This document shows, piece by piece, positions 25,698 to 34,900 of a stretch of DNA of 56,838 nt. The position numbers and the translations under genes are program-made. How positions within the stretch are numbered: the stretch's first letter is position 1; the number at the start of each line of letters is the position of its first letter. The DNA is from Alphaproteobacteria bacterium (GTDB taxonomy: Bacteria; Pseudomonadota; Alphaproteobacteria; Rhodospirillales; WMHbin7), in contig JADFZV010000020.1 of NCBI GenBank assembly GCA_015232335.1, forward strand, positions 1-56,838. Reading direction: 5' to 3'. The notes beneath the pieces were generated by a model, which saw nothing but the letters and a program-made list of their open reading frames with translations, made no database searches and was not told where the DNA came from.

Positions 25698-26546
25698 ATG
25701 TTGGAAAAATCGGTCTCCGTTCTGGGTGCAGGGGGCTTTCGCAAGCTGGCCTATACGGAATGGGGGGCGGCGGGGCAGGGGCGGCGCACCCTGATTTGCG
25801 TTCATGGTCTCACCCGCACCGGGCGTGATTTCGATTTTCTGGCCGAAGCCCTGTCGGAAAATTGGCGCGTCATTTGCCCCGATATCGCCGGTCGGGGCAA
25901 AAGCGATTGGCTTTTCGATGCGTCCCTTTACGATTTTCCGCTTTATCTCTCCGACATGGCGGCCCTGATCGCCAGGCTGGATGTGGATGAGGTGGATTGG
26001 CTGGGAACGTCGATGGGCGGTTTGATCGGTCTCTTTCTGGCGGCTCAGCCTCATACGCCCATCCGGCGTCTGGTCTTGAATGATGTCGGCCCCAAGCTGG
26101 CAGGCCAGGCCTTGGCCAGAATCGCCAGCTATGTGGGCTATCGTCCCCTATTCCCGGATATCGATGCCGCCGAAGCGCATTTTCGTCAGGTCCATGCGCC
26201 CTTTGGCACCTTGACCGACGCCCAATGGCGCCATCTGGCAATAACCAGTCTGCGTTCCGTTCCGGGCGGTTTCGAATTCCATTACGATCCCAAGATCGCC
26301 CAGCGCTTTGCCGAGACAACGCCCGGGGATGTCGATTTGTGGCCTTTCTGGATGGCTGTTGGCTGTCCCGTTCTGGCCATCCGTGGGGCGTCCTCAGACC
26401 TTCTGGACAGCGAAACCCTGAAGGCGATGGTGACCAGCAAGCCAGGGCTTTGCACACCTCTTGAAATTCCCGGCTGCGGTCATGCACCCGCCTTGATGAA
26501 CGAGACCGATATCGGCGCTATTCGCGACTGGCTTTCCCGGACGTGA
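25698..26546 (+). CDS. Alpha/beta hydrolase
   Basis: A cytoplasmic esterase- or lipase-like protein of 282 residues. The oxyanion loop is CVHGLTRTGRDFD, the nucleophile elbow is GTSMGG (Ser nucleophile), the acid is probably in IRGASSDLLD and the catalytic His in GCGHAP near the end, so the triad is complete. ATG at 25698 is chosen because AGGA (25687-25690) is 7 bases upstream; ATG at 25692 is too close. The substrate is not identifiable. Its 3' end overlaps by 29 bases the 3' end of the convergent EamA gene. Confidence 0.87.
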   Translation: MLEKSVSVLGAGGFRKLAYTEWGAAGQGRRTLICVHGLTRTGRDFDFLAEALSENWRVICPDIAGRGKSDWLFDASLYDFPLYLSDMAALIARLDVDEVDWLGTSMGGLIGLFLAAQPHTPIRRLVLNDVGPKLAGQALARIASYVGYRPLFPDIDAAEAHFRQVHAPFGTLTDAQWRHLAITSLRSVPGGFEFHYDPKIAQRFAETTPGDVDLWPFWMAVGCPVLAIRGASSDLLDSETLKAMVTSKPGLCTPLEIPGCGHAPALMNETDIGAIRDWLSRT

Positions 26547-27396
26547 TCCAGGTCTGAAAAGCAACGGCGCTCAGCACGATCACCCCGCCTGCGATTGTGA
26601 AAAAGCCAGGGGTCTCGGCATAGATCAGCCAGACCCAGGTGGGGGCCAGGATGGCTTCGAGCAATGTCAGCAGGCTGGCTTCACCGGAAGGCAGATAGCG
26701 GGTGCCGCGCACGAACAAGATAAGCCCCGCTCCCAGTTGGACCAGGCCCAGCAAGGCCAGCCAGGGCAGGTCATTCAAGGGGATGGCTTCAAGATCGGTA
26801 AAGGGCAGGGTGGCGATGGCCGAAAACACTCCGGCCAGGAAGGCCGCCGTAACCATGTCGGCCGAGCGCATCTTGCGCAGGACCACGACATTGGCGCCGA
26901 ATGCCACGGCAACGGCCAGGCCGAAGAGGATTCCCAGCAGGGTCATCTCGCCCATGCCGTCGGCGAACATGAGACCGATTCCGGCCATGGCGGCCAGAAT
27001 GGCCACAATGACGCCGGGGGAGAGGGGCTCCTTCAACAGCCAGCGCCCCAGAAGGGCCGAGATGAGCGGCGAGCCGCACATCAGCACATAGGCATTGGCC
27101 ACCGGCATATAGGTCATGGCCAAGATGAAGGTGACGAAAGAGGTGGCGAGAAGCAGGCCGGAAACCACGCCGCCAAGGCCCGCTTTGGCAAAGACGCTGG
27201 TCAGATGACCGTGATGAAGAAAGGCGAGATACAAGCCGACACCCAGAGCCATGAAGGCCGAGCGGGCAAAGACGACGGGGATTCCCTTGCTTTCGATATG
27301 GCGCACGATGAGACCGGCGATGCTCCAGCACAGAGTCGCTCCCAGCACCAAAACCGTACCCTTTATCCGTTTAGAATGCGCCATCGTTTTCATCAT
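26518..27396 (-). CDS. EamA/DMT-family transporter
   Basis: An inner-membrane protein of 292 residues with ten hydrophobic segments arranged as two EamA repeats; the first starts GTVLVLGATLCWSIAGLIVRH, the second near LLGILFGLAVAVAFGANVVV. The conserved proline region LPSGEASLLTLLEAILAPTW closes the second repeat. Drug/metabolite transporters of this group export amino acids or other metabolites; the substrate is not predictable. Two adjacent ATGs (27396 and 27393) are possible starts. The convergent overlap with the hydrolase gene leaves no room for a terminator between them. Confidence 0.88.
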   Translation of the reverse strand: MMKTMAHSKRIKGTVLVLGATLCWSIAGLIVRHIESKGIPVVFARSAFMALGVGLYLAFLHHGHLTSVFAKAGLGGVVSGLLLATSFVTFILAMTYMPVANAYVLMCGSPLISALLGRWLLKEPLSPGVIVAILAAMAGIGLMFADGMGEMTLLGILFGLAVAVAFGANVVVLRKMRSADMVTAAFLAGVFSAIATLPFTDLEAIPLNDLPWLALLGLVQLGAGLILFVRGTRYLPSGEASLLTLLEAILAPTWVWLIYAETPGFFTIAGGVIVLSAVAFQTWITSGKASRE

Positions 27397-27515
27397 ATCC
27401 CGTTTGTAAGACCCTGCGAGGAAAAGAAGAGTTTCTTTACATATGTCATGGACTTTCCAAACCGTAAGTGCTATTTTAATAATTGCTAAATAACAATAAA
27501 ATCTTTAGGGATAAA

Positions 27516-27962
27516 ATGACGATAGTCCGGATTCGCCGCCTGGAATGGCGGCCGGGTTTCAGTGTCGGTATCGAGGCGATCGACGGCCAGCACAAAGCCA
27601 TGATTGACGCATTAAATTCTGTGGGCGAGGCCCTGGAAAGGGAGGATGCCGAGGGTTGCGTCCGCCTCTACGGCGATTTTCTGCGCCTTTCCTCCGATCA
27701 CTTTGCCGCCGAGGAATTGGTTTTATTTTCTTCCGGCTATCCCAAAGCGCAAGAGCATGCCGATCATCACAAGCGGCTTTTGGAAATGGCCGAATTGGCC
27801 AGGGGACAGTGCCTGAAGCGGGTGCTGTCCCATCAGGAAACGGAATGTTTCAATGCCCTTTTGGAGTTTCTGATCGGCGATCTGCTGGAAGCCGATATTC
27901 AGTTCAAATCCTTCCTTGAGGAAATGGACCGGCCCACGCGCAAGAAGGCATTGCTTAATTAG
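27516..27962 (+). CDS. Bacteriohemerythrin-like protein 1, altered iron ligand
   Basis: A single-domain hemerythrin of 148 residues, which in most members binds O2 at a non-heme di-iron site. Six of seven ligands of McHr are visible: His26, His62, Glu66, His81, His85 and Asp127. The seventh, His117 in McHr, is replaced by Asp122 in IGDLLEAD. ATG at 27516 is chosen because TAGGGA lies just upstream (27506-27511). A second paralogue with the same replacement follows 117 bases later. Whether the site still forms a di-iron centre is open; it may bind iron differently or act in iron or redox sensing. Confidence 0.87.
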   Translation: MTIVRIRRLEWRPGFSVGIEAIDGQHKAMIDALNSVGEALEREDAEGCVRLYGDFLRLSSDHFAAEELVLFSSGYPKAQEHADHHKRLLEMAELARGQCLKRVLSHQETECFNALLEFLIGDLLEADIQFKSFLEEMDRPTRKKALLN

Positions 27963-28079
27963 AGAAAAAAATCAAAAAACAAATAGTTTTGGTTTTGACT
28001 CTGTCCACCTTTGCGCGTAGCTTCCCCGTCCAGGGGATACGTTTATTTTCCATAACATGTTTACGGAAGACAGGCTCAT

Positions 28080-28523
28080 ATGGGGACGAGTCAAGGCCGC
28101 CGCTTGGAGTGGGTCAACAGCTTTGACGTTGGCGTCGAGGTGATCGACCGCCAGCACCGTGAGCTTGTCCGCCTGATCAACCAATTCGGCGAGGCCATTT
28201 CGAACAACGATTCCCCCGCCTGCCAGGCCAGTGCCATGGCTTTTCTGACCTGTCTGTCCAATCACTTCGAGATGGAAGAGCGCTGTTTGGTCAAGGCGGG
28301 TTATCCCAGGGCGCAGGAACATGCCGACGAGCATAAGGCTATGCTGGAGCGCTCCTTGGCGATGCAGGCTCAATTCAATCGGGAGTCGGCGCAAGCAAGC
28401 CATGATTTCTGCTTTGATACCTTGTTGCAGGTTCTGGTCACCGACCTGCTGGAATCCGATCTCAAATACAAATCCCATCTCCAGGAAATGGGCATGGGGC
28501 AACGCCTGCTACTGGCCCACTGA
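28080..28523 (+). CDS. Bacteriohemerythrin-like protein 2, altered iron ligand
   Basis: A 147-residue paralogue of the preceding gene. Ligand positions are identical: His26, His62, Glu66, His81, His85, Asp127, with Asp122 (VTDLLESD) in place of the expected His. Both begin with RRLEW and share the G-Y-P-[KR]-A-Q-E-H-A-D core, so they arose by duplication. Relatives carry oxygen to membrane oxidases or sense it. The 117-base gap before it suggests its own promoter, though none with clear boxes is seen. It converges on the FrnE-type gene 21 bases away. Confidence 0.87.
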   Translation: MGTSQGRRLEWVNSFDVGVEVIDRQHRELVRLINQFGEAISNNDSPACQASAMAFLTCLSNHFEMEERCLVKAGYPRAQEHADEHKAMLERSLAMQAQFNRESAQASHDFCFDTLLQVLVTDLLESDLKYKSHLQEMGMGQRLLLAH

Positions 28524-28544
28524 TTTTTAGCGAATGATTGCGTG

Positions 28545-29192
28545 TTAACTGACCGGCGCTTCGGCTTCGGTTTCGCGCGCCAGATCGATCAGGCGCAGAA
28601 AGATGTCCGATTCCTGGGCACCAGCAAGCGCATACGAGTCGTTGAAGACGTAGCTGGGAACGCCGTTGATGCCCAGGCGGTGCGCTCTGGTGTTTTCCGA
28701 AACAATCTGGCTGCCGTCGGAAACGTCTTCAAAGGTGCCTTCGACGTCGTTCCTCGAAATGCCCAGCTTTGCCGCGATGCCGTGAAGGACATCGGTTTCT
28801 CCGATATCCAGCCCCTGGGTGAAATAGGCAGAGAAGACCGCCTCGACGGCTTGTTGCGCCAGCCCTAATCGACCTGCCAGGCGGATCAGGCGGTGCGAGG
28901 GCAGGGAATCCGGCGTTCGCACGATATGGTCAAAACAGAAGTCGATGCCCTCGCTGGCCCCCGCTGCCGTGACGGCCGCGTACATCTGGCGAATTCTATG
29001 TGGGCTTCCGAACTTGCTTTCGAGATAGAGCTTGCGGTCAAGGCCCTGCTTGGGCATTTCTGGATTGAGCAGGAAGGGCCGCCACCGGATATCGGCCCGC
29101 ACAAGGGGGCGCTGGGCCAGGGCGCGTTCCAGGCGCCGCTTGCCGACATAGCACCAGGGGCAGATCGTATCGAAAATGACGTCGATGCGCAT
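28545..29192 (-). CDS. DsbA-family (FrnE/HCCA isomerase-like) oxidoreductase
   Basis: A 215-residue thioredoxin-fold protein with an inserted helical domain. The active-site CPWC is at residues 11-14 (FDTICPWCYVGKRRLE), and the cis-proline loop is GINGVPSYVF. No signal peptide is present, so it is cytoplasmic like FrnE of Deinococcus and 2-hydroxychromene-2-carboxylate isomerases. It begins 41 bases after the PleD/PopA-like gene on the same strand and may be cotranscribed with it. Confidence 0.88.
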   Translation of the reverse strand: MRIDVIFDTICPWCYVGKRRLERALAQRPLVRADIRWRPFLLNPEMPKQGLDRKLYLESKFGSPHRIRQMYAAVTAAGASEGIDFCFDHIVRTPDSLPSHRLIRLAGRLGLAQQAVEAVFSAYFTQGLDIGETDVLHGIAAKLGISRNDVEGTFEDVSDGSQIVSENTRAHRLGINGVPSYVFNDSYALAGAQESDIFLRLIDLARETEAEAPVS

Positions 29193-29233
29193 GAAGGCTC
29201 GATATTCTTCTGGGCGAGGATGCCCCGTCCGCT

Positions 29234-30562
29234 TTATCCCAGTCTTGTATGGGCACGCGCCAGCAGGGTTTCAACCGAATCGTCCTCGCGGGCGAGTGCG
29301 CTGCCCACTTCGACCCAGACCTTGACCGGCTGATAGACATCGGGCACGGCGAAATCCGTATAGGTCAGAACGCTGGCAATGCGGTGCATGACGATCTCGG
29401 CTTCCTCGATGGGGGTATCGGGCAGCACCAGGCAGAATTCGCTGTCGCCGGAGCGGGCGGTCAAATCCTCGGCCCGCAAAAGCCCCATGATCCAGTTGCC
29501 GAGTTGGGCTAGCAACTGTTCGCCCGCCTCTTTGCCGAATTGGTGAACGACGGCGCTGATATTCGGAATATTGAGATAGACCAAGGATAGATTGCGCCCG
29601 CCGCGCCTGGCATGTTCCAACCTGCCCGCCAGATGGGCCAGCATGAATTCCTTGCTGTAAGCCGCTGTGCGATCATCACCGGTCGCCTTGCCCATGGTCT
29701 TTAGCAGGGCCTCGCGAATGCGCCAGCGCAGGCGCTGCCTGCGCACCAGAGCCAAAAGGGCGGTGACGAGCAAGTCAGGGTCAGAGGGGCGGACCAGAAC
29801 GCGACTGGCGCCGCGCCTATAGGGCTCGACGGGATCGGCAAACGTGCCGGGCGCTGCGATCAACAGAACAGGCAGGTTGAACAGGCGCGAATTGTTGCGT
29901 ATCTGCGAACACAGGCTCAGATGTTCGGCTGGCGAATCGGTTACATCCAGAAGGGCGGCATCGAAATTCTTCTGGGTCAGCAGGTCTTCCGCCTCGATCA
30001 GATTTTCGGTGATGGTGACGTTGGCCTTGGCCAGCAGCCCGGCATAGGTCTGGGCTGCTTTCTTGTCGCGGCTGACCAGGAGAATCTGCTGGTTGGCATC
30101 GTCGACGGCGATATCCACCTTGCCTGCGGCCTCCATGCCGAAGCGGCTGGCCACCTGGGCTCTGCGGCTGAGTTCCGTATGCATGGTGGAGAGGCGCAGA
30201 AGGGGCTTCAATCTTGCCACCAGAACGCCGGGATCGATCGGCTGCACGACCAGATCGTCGATATGGGCCTCCAGGGCCTGCTGACTCAGCTCGGTCGAGA
30301 AGTGATCGCACAGAAGGGCAACGGGAATGTCGGCGGTTTCTGTGTCTTCCTTCAGCTTGTTGGCCAGATCGATGCCGCTCATGTCGGGAAGCGTGGTCAG
30401 GCTGACGATGATGTCGGGATGATCGTTCTGGGCCGCCTTGATCGCCTTTGACCCGTCAGAGACGAAGGTGACGTCGAATCCCCCCTCGGTCAGCCGGGAA
30501 GTCAGGCCCTGGCCGCCACGGGAATCGCCCGAAACCAACAGTAATGTGCCGAGATGACTCAT
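29234..30562 (-). CDS. PleD/PopA-like REC-REC-GGDEF protein, catalytically dead
   Basis: A 442-residue protein with the domain order of the PleD diguanylate cyclase. Receiver 1 (1-125) has Ser54 where the phospho-Asp should be and Gln instead of the conserved Lys (VVQPID). Receiver 2 (about 155-275) keeps Asp206 but has Arg for Lys (VRPSD). The GGDEF domain (about 300-442) has GDSEF (372-376) and lacks the first metal Asp, so cyclase activity is unlikely. The inhibitory-site motif R363-x-x-D366 is intact exactly five residues before GDSEF. This combination matches c-di-GMP effectors such as Caulobacter PopA. Divergent from the RND genes. Confidence 0.85.
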   Translation of the reverse strand: MSHLGTLLLVSGDSRGGQGLTSRLTEGGFDVTFVSDGSKAIKAAQNDHPDIIVSLTTLPDMSGIDLANKLKEDTETADIPVALLCDHFSTELSQQALEAHIDDLVVQPIDPGVLVARLKPLLRLSTMHTELSRRAQVASRFGMEAAGKVDIAVDDANQQILLVSRDKKAAQTYAGLLAKANVTITENLIEAEDLLTQKNFDAALLDVTDSPAEHLSLCSQIRNNSRLFNLPVLLIAAPGTFADPVEPYRRGASRVLVRPSDPDLLVTALLALVRRQRLRWRIREALLKTMGKATGDDRTAAYSKEFMLAHLAGRLEHARRGGRNLSLVYLNIPNISAVVHQFGKEAGEQLLAQLGNWIMGLLRAEDLTARSGDSEFCLVLPDTPIEEAEIVMHRIASVLTYTDFAVPDVYQPVKVWVEVGSALAREDDSVETLLARAHTRLG

Positions 30563-30678
30563 GACTTCACGATCCCCATGCCGAAGGGTTTTTCTGAATT
30601 CGGTCAGAGACCTTTCAAGAAACCCGATAAGCTACCATAATTCATACCGGCCCGGCCTCCAAGCAATCCCTTCGCCGG

Positions 30679-30719
30679 TTGACGGCGGGGCCGAAATGAG
30701 TAAACTGAACCGTTCAGTT
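30679..30719 (+). promoter_or_regulatory. Promoter with TetR-type operator for the RND efflux genes
   Basis: TTGACG (30679-30684), a 16-base spacer and TAAACT (30701-30706) form a sigma70-like promoter. Overlapping the -10 box is AACTGAA-CCG-TTCAGTT (30703-30719), a perfect inverted repeat with 7-base arms. Operators of this form are bound by AcrR/TetR-type repressors of efflux pumps. No such repressor gene is present nearby, so the regulator would act in trans. Confidence 0.75.
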
Positions 30720-30735
30720 CAATTGGGGTGTTGTC

Positions 30736-31908
30736 ATGCCGCCTGCCCTGCGAAAAGGACTTTATGGTGCCATCGCTTTGGTGGTCGTTCTGGCCGTCTG
30801 GTGGTCAATGGGCGGGCCAGCGCTATTCTCGACGCCACAGCCCGCCTCCTCCACTGCGGCACCACCTTCCAATGGGCAGGCAGGCAAGCCCGCGGGAAGC
30901 CCCGGAAAAGATGGCGGCCAATCGGCAGGGGGGGGGAAACCGGTCACGGTTGAGGCCCAGACCGTAACCCAGGCCGATTTCCTGCACGAGATTTCCGCCG
31001 TTGGCTCGCTTTTGTCCAACGAGTCGGTGATGATTCGCCCAGAGATCGCCGGAAAGGTCGCAAAAATCCTTTTCGAGGAAGGGACTGCGGTCAAGAAGGG
31101 GCAGTTGCTGGTCAAGCTGGACGATTCCACCTTTGGCGCCGACGTCAAGCAGGCGCATGCCAATCTCGACCTTTCAAAGGCCAATTTCGAGCGCGCCACC
31201 AAGCTGTACAGCCAGGGAGCGGGAACGGCCCGCGCTTTGGACGAGGCAGATTCCAAGCTGAAGGTGGATCAGTCGCGCCTGGAAGTGGCCAGAAACAATC
31301 TGGCCAAGACGGAAATAACAGCACCCTTCGAGGGCGTGGTGGGCCTGCGCAAAGTCAGCACGGGGGCCTATGTCATCCCTGGTCAGGATCTGGTGAATCT
31401 GGAAGGAATCGATCCCATCAAGGCCGATTTTCAGGTGCCGGAATCGGCTCTCTCGGTCATCAAGCCGGGCATGCCTCTGATCGTTCACGCGGATTCCTAT
31501 CCCGGACAGGCCTTCACCGGTGAAGTCTACGCCATCGATCCCAAGATCGATCCCGTCAACCGCTCGGTCGCCGCCAGAGCGCGCCTGCCCAATGAGAAGG
31601 GATTGCTAAAGCCGGGCATGTTCGTGCGCATCGGTCTGGTGACCCGAAAAAGCGAGAACGCCCTTCTGGTGCCCGAGGAATCGCTGATTCCCAGAGGCTC
31701 GCAAATGTTCGTCTACAAGGTTGTGGATGGCAAGGTGGCTTCCCAGATGATCAAGACCGGTGCCAGACGCCAGGGCCAGGTGGAAGTCATTGAAGGGCTG
31801 AAACAGGGTGATCTTGTCATCACGGCAGGGCATATGAAGGTGAAAGAGGGCGGTGCGGTTCTTATCGCGGGCCAGGTGCTGCCAACTTTAGCTCCGACCA
31901 AGCCATGA
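30736..31908 (+). CDS. RND efflux periplasmic adaptor (membrane fusion protein)
   Basis: A 390-residue HlyD/AcrA-family adaptor linking an RND pump to an outer-membrane channel. It has an N-terminal anchor (AIALVVVLAVWWSM), a Pro/Gly/Ser-rich linker (35-68), the lipoyl half-motifs SVMIRPEIAGKVAKILFEEG and KTEITAPFEGVVGLRKVSTG, and a beta-barrel (IKADFQVPESALSVIKPGMP). The helical hairpin between the lipoyl halves is short, as in MdtA/MexE-like adaptors. The stop overlaps the RND gene by 4 bases (ATGA). No outer-membrane factor gene is adjacent. Confidence 0.92.
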   Translation: MPPALRKGLYGAIALVVVLAVWWSMGGPALFSTPQPASSTAAPPSNGQAGKPAGSPGKDGGQSAGGGKPVTVEAQTVTQADFLHEISAVGSLLSNESVMIRPEIAGKVAKILFEEGTAVKKGQLLVKLDDSTFGADVKQAHANLDLSKANFERATKLYSQGAGTARALDEADSKLKVDQSRLEVARNNLAKTEITAPFEGVVGLRKVSTGAYVIPGQDLVNLEGIDPIKADFQVPESALSVIKPGMPLIVHADSYPGQAFTGEVYAIDPKIDPVNRSVAARARLPNEKGLLKPGMFVRIGLVTRKSENALLVPEESLIPRGSQMFVYKVVDGKVASQMIKTGARRQGQVEVIEGLKQGDLVITAGHMKVKEGGAVLIAGQVLPTLAPTKP

Positions 31909-34900
31909 GGCTTCCCGAGCTTTGCATCCGCCGTCCCGTTCTGGCCACCGTGATGAGCCTGCTGCTGACGTTGGTGGGCATTATTTCCCTGCAGCGTCTG
32001 ACTGTGCGCGAATATCCCAATATCGACGAGCCCGTGGTAACGGTCACCACCACCTATATCGGGGCCAGTTCCGAGATCGTGGAAAGCCAGGTCTCGAAGG
32101 TGCTGGAAGATTCCCTGGCGGGAATCGAGGGGGTGGATGTTCTCTCCTCGATCAGCCGGGCGGAAAGAAGCCAGATCACCGTGCGCTTTCGTTCCAACCG
32201 CGATCCCGAATCGGCGGCCAGCGACGTGCGCGACCGTGTGGGACGTGTGCGCGGGCGCCTGCCCGAGGATGTCGATGAACCCGTCATCGCCAAGGTCGAG
32301 GCCGACGCCCAACCCATCATTTATCTGGCCTTCTCGTCCGACCAGCATGATCCTTTGTTCATCACCGATTATGCTGATCGCTATGTCAAGGATCGGATAC
32401 AGAATATCTCGGGCGTTGCCGACGTCGTGCTCTACGGCGCCAGGCGCTACGCCATGCGTATCTGGCTTGACCGCGCCCGGCTTGCCGCTTACCGGCTGAC
32501 CCCTCAAGACGTTGAATCTGCGTTGAAACGCCAGAATGTTGAGATTCCGGCGGGACGCATCGAAAGCCGGGCCCGCGAATTTACCGTCCTCTCCGAGACC
32601 GATCTGAAAACGCCTGAACAATTCGGCGACGTCATCATCGGCGATGCGGGCGGCGGCTATATGGTGCGCATCAAGGATATCGGCCGGGTCGAACTGGGGC
32701 CCGAGGACGAGCGGCGCATCGCCAGATACAAGGGAAAAAGCGCCATCACGCTGGGCGTCATTAAGCAATCGACGGCCAATCCCCTGGATGTCGCCACTGG
32801 AATTCGCGCCTTGATGCCGCAGTTGGAAACCAGCCTGCCCCAGGGCATGAAGGTCGAGATCGGCTACGATACCACGCAGTTCATCTCGCGCTCGATTGAC
32901 AGCGTGTTCATGACCATCTTCGAAGCGACGATTCTGGTCGTTCTGGTCATTTTCTTCTTTCTGCGGACCTTGCGCGCTACCCTTATTCCCATCGTCACCA
33001 TTCCGGTTTCGCTGATCGGTGCTGCGGCGATGATGTATACCTTCAATTTCTCAATCAACACGCTGACCCTGCTCTCCATGGTGCTGGCCATCGGTCTGGT
33101 GGTGGATGACGCTATCGTCATGCTGGAAAACATCTTCCGCCATATCGAGGAAGGTGTGCCACCTGTTCAGGCCGCTCTTCAGGGCAGCCGCGAGATCGGC
33201 TTTGCCGTTCTCGCCATGACCATCACCCTGGCCGCTGTTTATGTGCCGATTGGATTCATGACGGGGCGCACCGGGCGCCTGTTCACCGAATTCGCCCTGA
33301 CCCTGGCCGGTGCGGTGGTCGTGTCGGGTTTCGTGGCACTCACGCTGACCCCCATGATGTGCTCGCGCATGCTTCATCACGAGAAAAAGCACAGCAAATT
33401 CTATAATCTGATCGAGACCTTTCTGGAGCGCTTGACCTCGGGCTATAAGCGCCAGCTTGCCCGCTCGCTCACCAAGCGTCCCATCGTGGTGGCGGCGGGA
33501 CTTGCCGTCGCCCTGTCCTCGGTGCTTCTGATCTGGAGCCTGAAGGCCGAACTCTCGCCCTTGGAAGATCGCGGCACCATCATGTCGACGGCCATCGCGC
33601 CCGAAGGGGCAACCCTGGCCTATACCGACCGCTATCTGCGCCAAGTCGAGGCGATCATCGCCTCGATGCCGGAAACCGACCGTTTCATGGCAGTGGCCGG
33701 AGCCCCCGTGGTCTCGCAGGGCATCGCCTTCATGCGCCTTAAGGACTGGAAAGACAGAAAACGCAGCCAGATGGAGGTCGTCAAGGAGATGACGCCCAAG
33801 CTGCAGGCCATTCCCGGCGTCAATGCCTTTGCGGTCAATCCCGCCTCGCTGGGACAGAAGCCCAGCGAAAAGCCGGTGCAGTTCGTGGTGCAGACGCAGC
33901 TCAGTTATCCTGAGCTGCAAACCATGGTGCAGGCCCTGATTCAGGCGGCTGGCGAGTATCCCGGCCTGATGGCGCTCGATACCGATCTGCGTCTCAACAA
34001 GCCGCAATTGCGGGTGACGGTGAATCGCGAGAAGGTGGCCGATGTCGGCGCTTCGGTCGAGGCGGTGGGGCGCACGCTGGAAACCATGCTGGGCGGTCGC
34101 CAGATCACGCGCTTCAAGCGTGAGGGCAACCAGTATGACGTGATCGTCCAGGTGGCCGATGTCGATCGGCAGAATCCTGAGGATTTGTCCGCCATCTATG
34201 TTCGCGCCAGAGATGGACGCATCGTGCAACTGTCGAACCTTTTGGACATCACCGAGACGGTGGCACCCCGGGAACTCAACCATTTCAATCAGATGCGTTC
34301 GGCCACCATCACTGCCAACATCGCCCCCGGCTATGCCCTGGGCGAGGCCATCGCTTATCTTGAGACGGCGGCGGCGCGTGTGTTGCCCCAGGGCGCCCAG
34401 TTCGATTTCAACGGCCAGTCGCGCGAGTTCAAGACATCGCGCGCCGACATGATCCTCACCTTCGTCCTGGCTCTCTTCTTCATCTATCTGGTGCTGGCCG
34501 CCCAATTCGAAAGCTTCGTCGATCCCTTCGTCATCATGTTGACGGTGCCGCTGTCGATGACGGGCGCTCTGCTGGCGCTCAAATTGTCGGGAGGGACGCT
34601 GAATGTCTACAGCCAGATCGGCCTTGTGACTCTGGTCGGTCTGATCACCAAGCACGGCATTCTGATCGTGGAATTCTCCAACCAGCTTCAAGATCAGGGC
34701 AAGGCCAAGCTGGAGGCCGTGATCGAGGCGGCCACCTTGCGCCTGCGTCCCATCTTGATGACCACCGGGGCCATGGTTCTGGGCGCTCTGCCTTTGGCCC
34801 TGGGCAGTGGAGCGGGGGCGGAAAGCCGCAGCCAGATCGGCTGGGTGATCGTGGGCGGGCTGTTGCTGGGAACCGTGTTGACGCTGTTCGTCGTGCCCAC

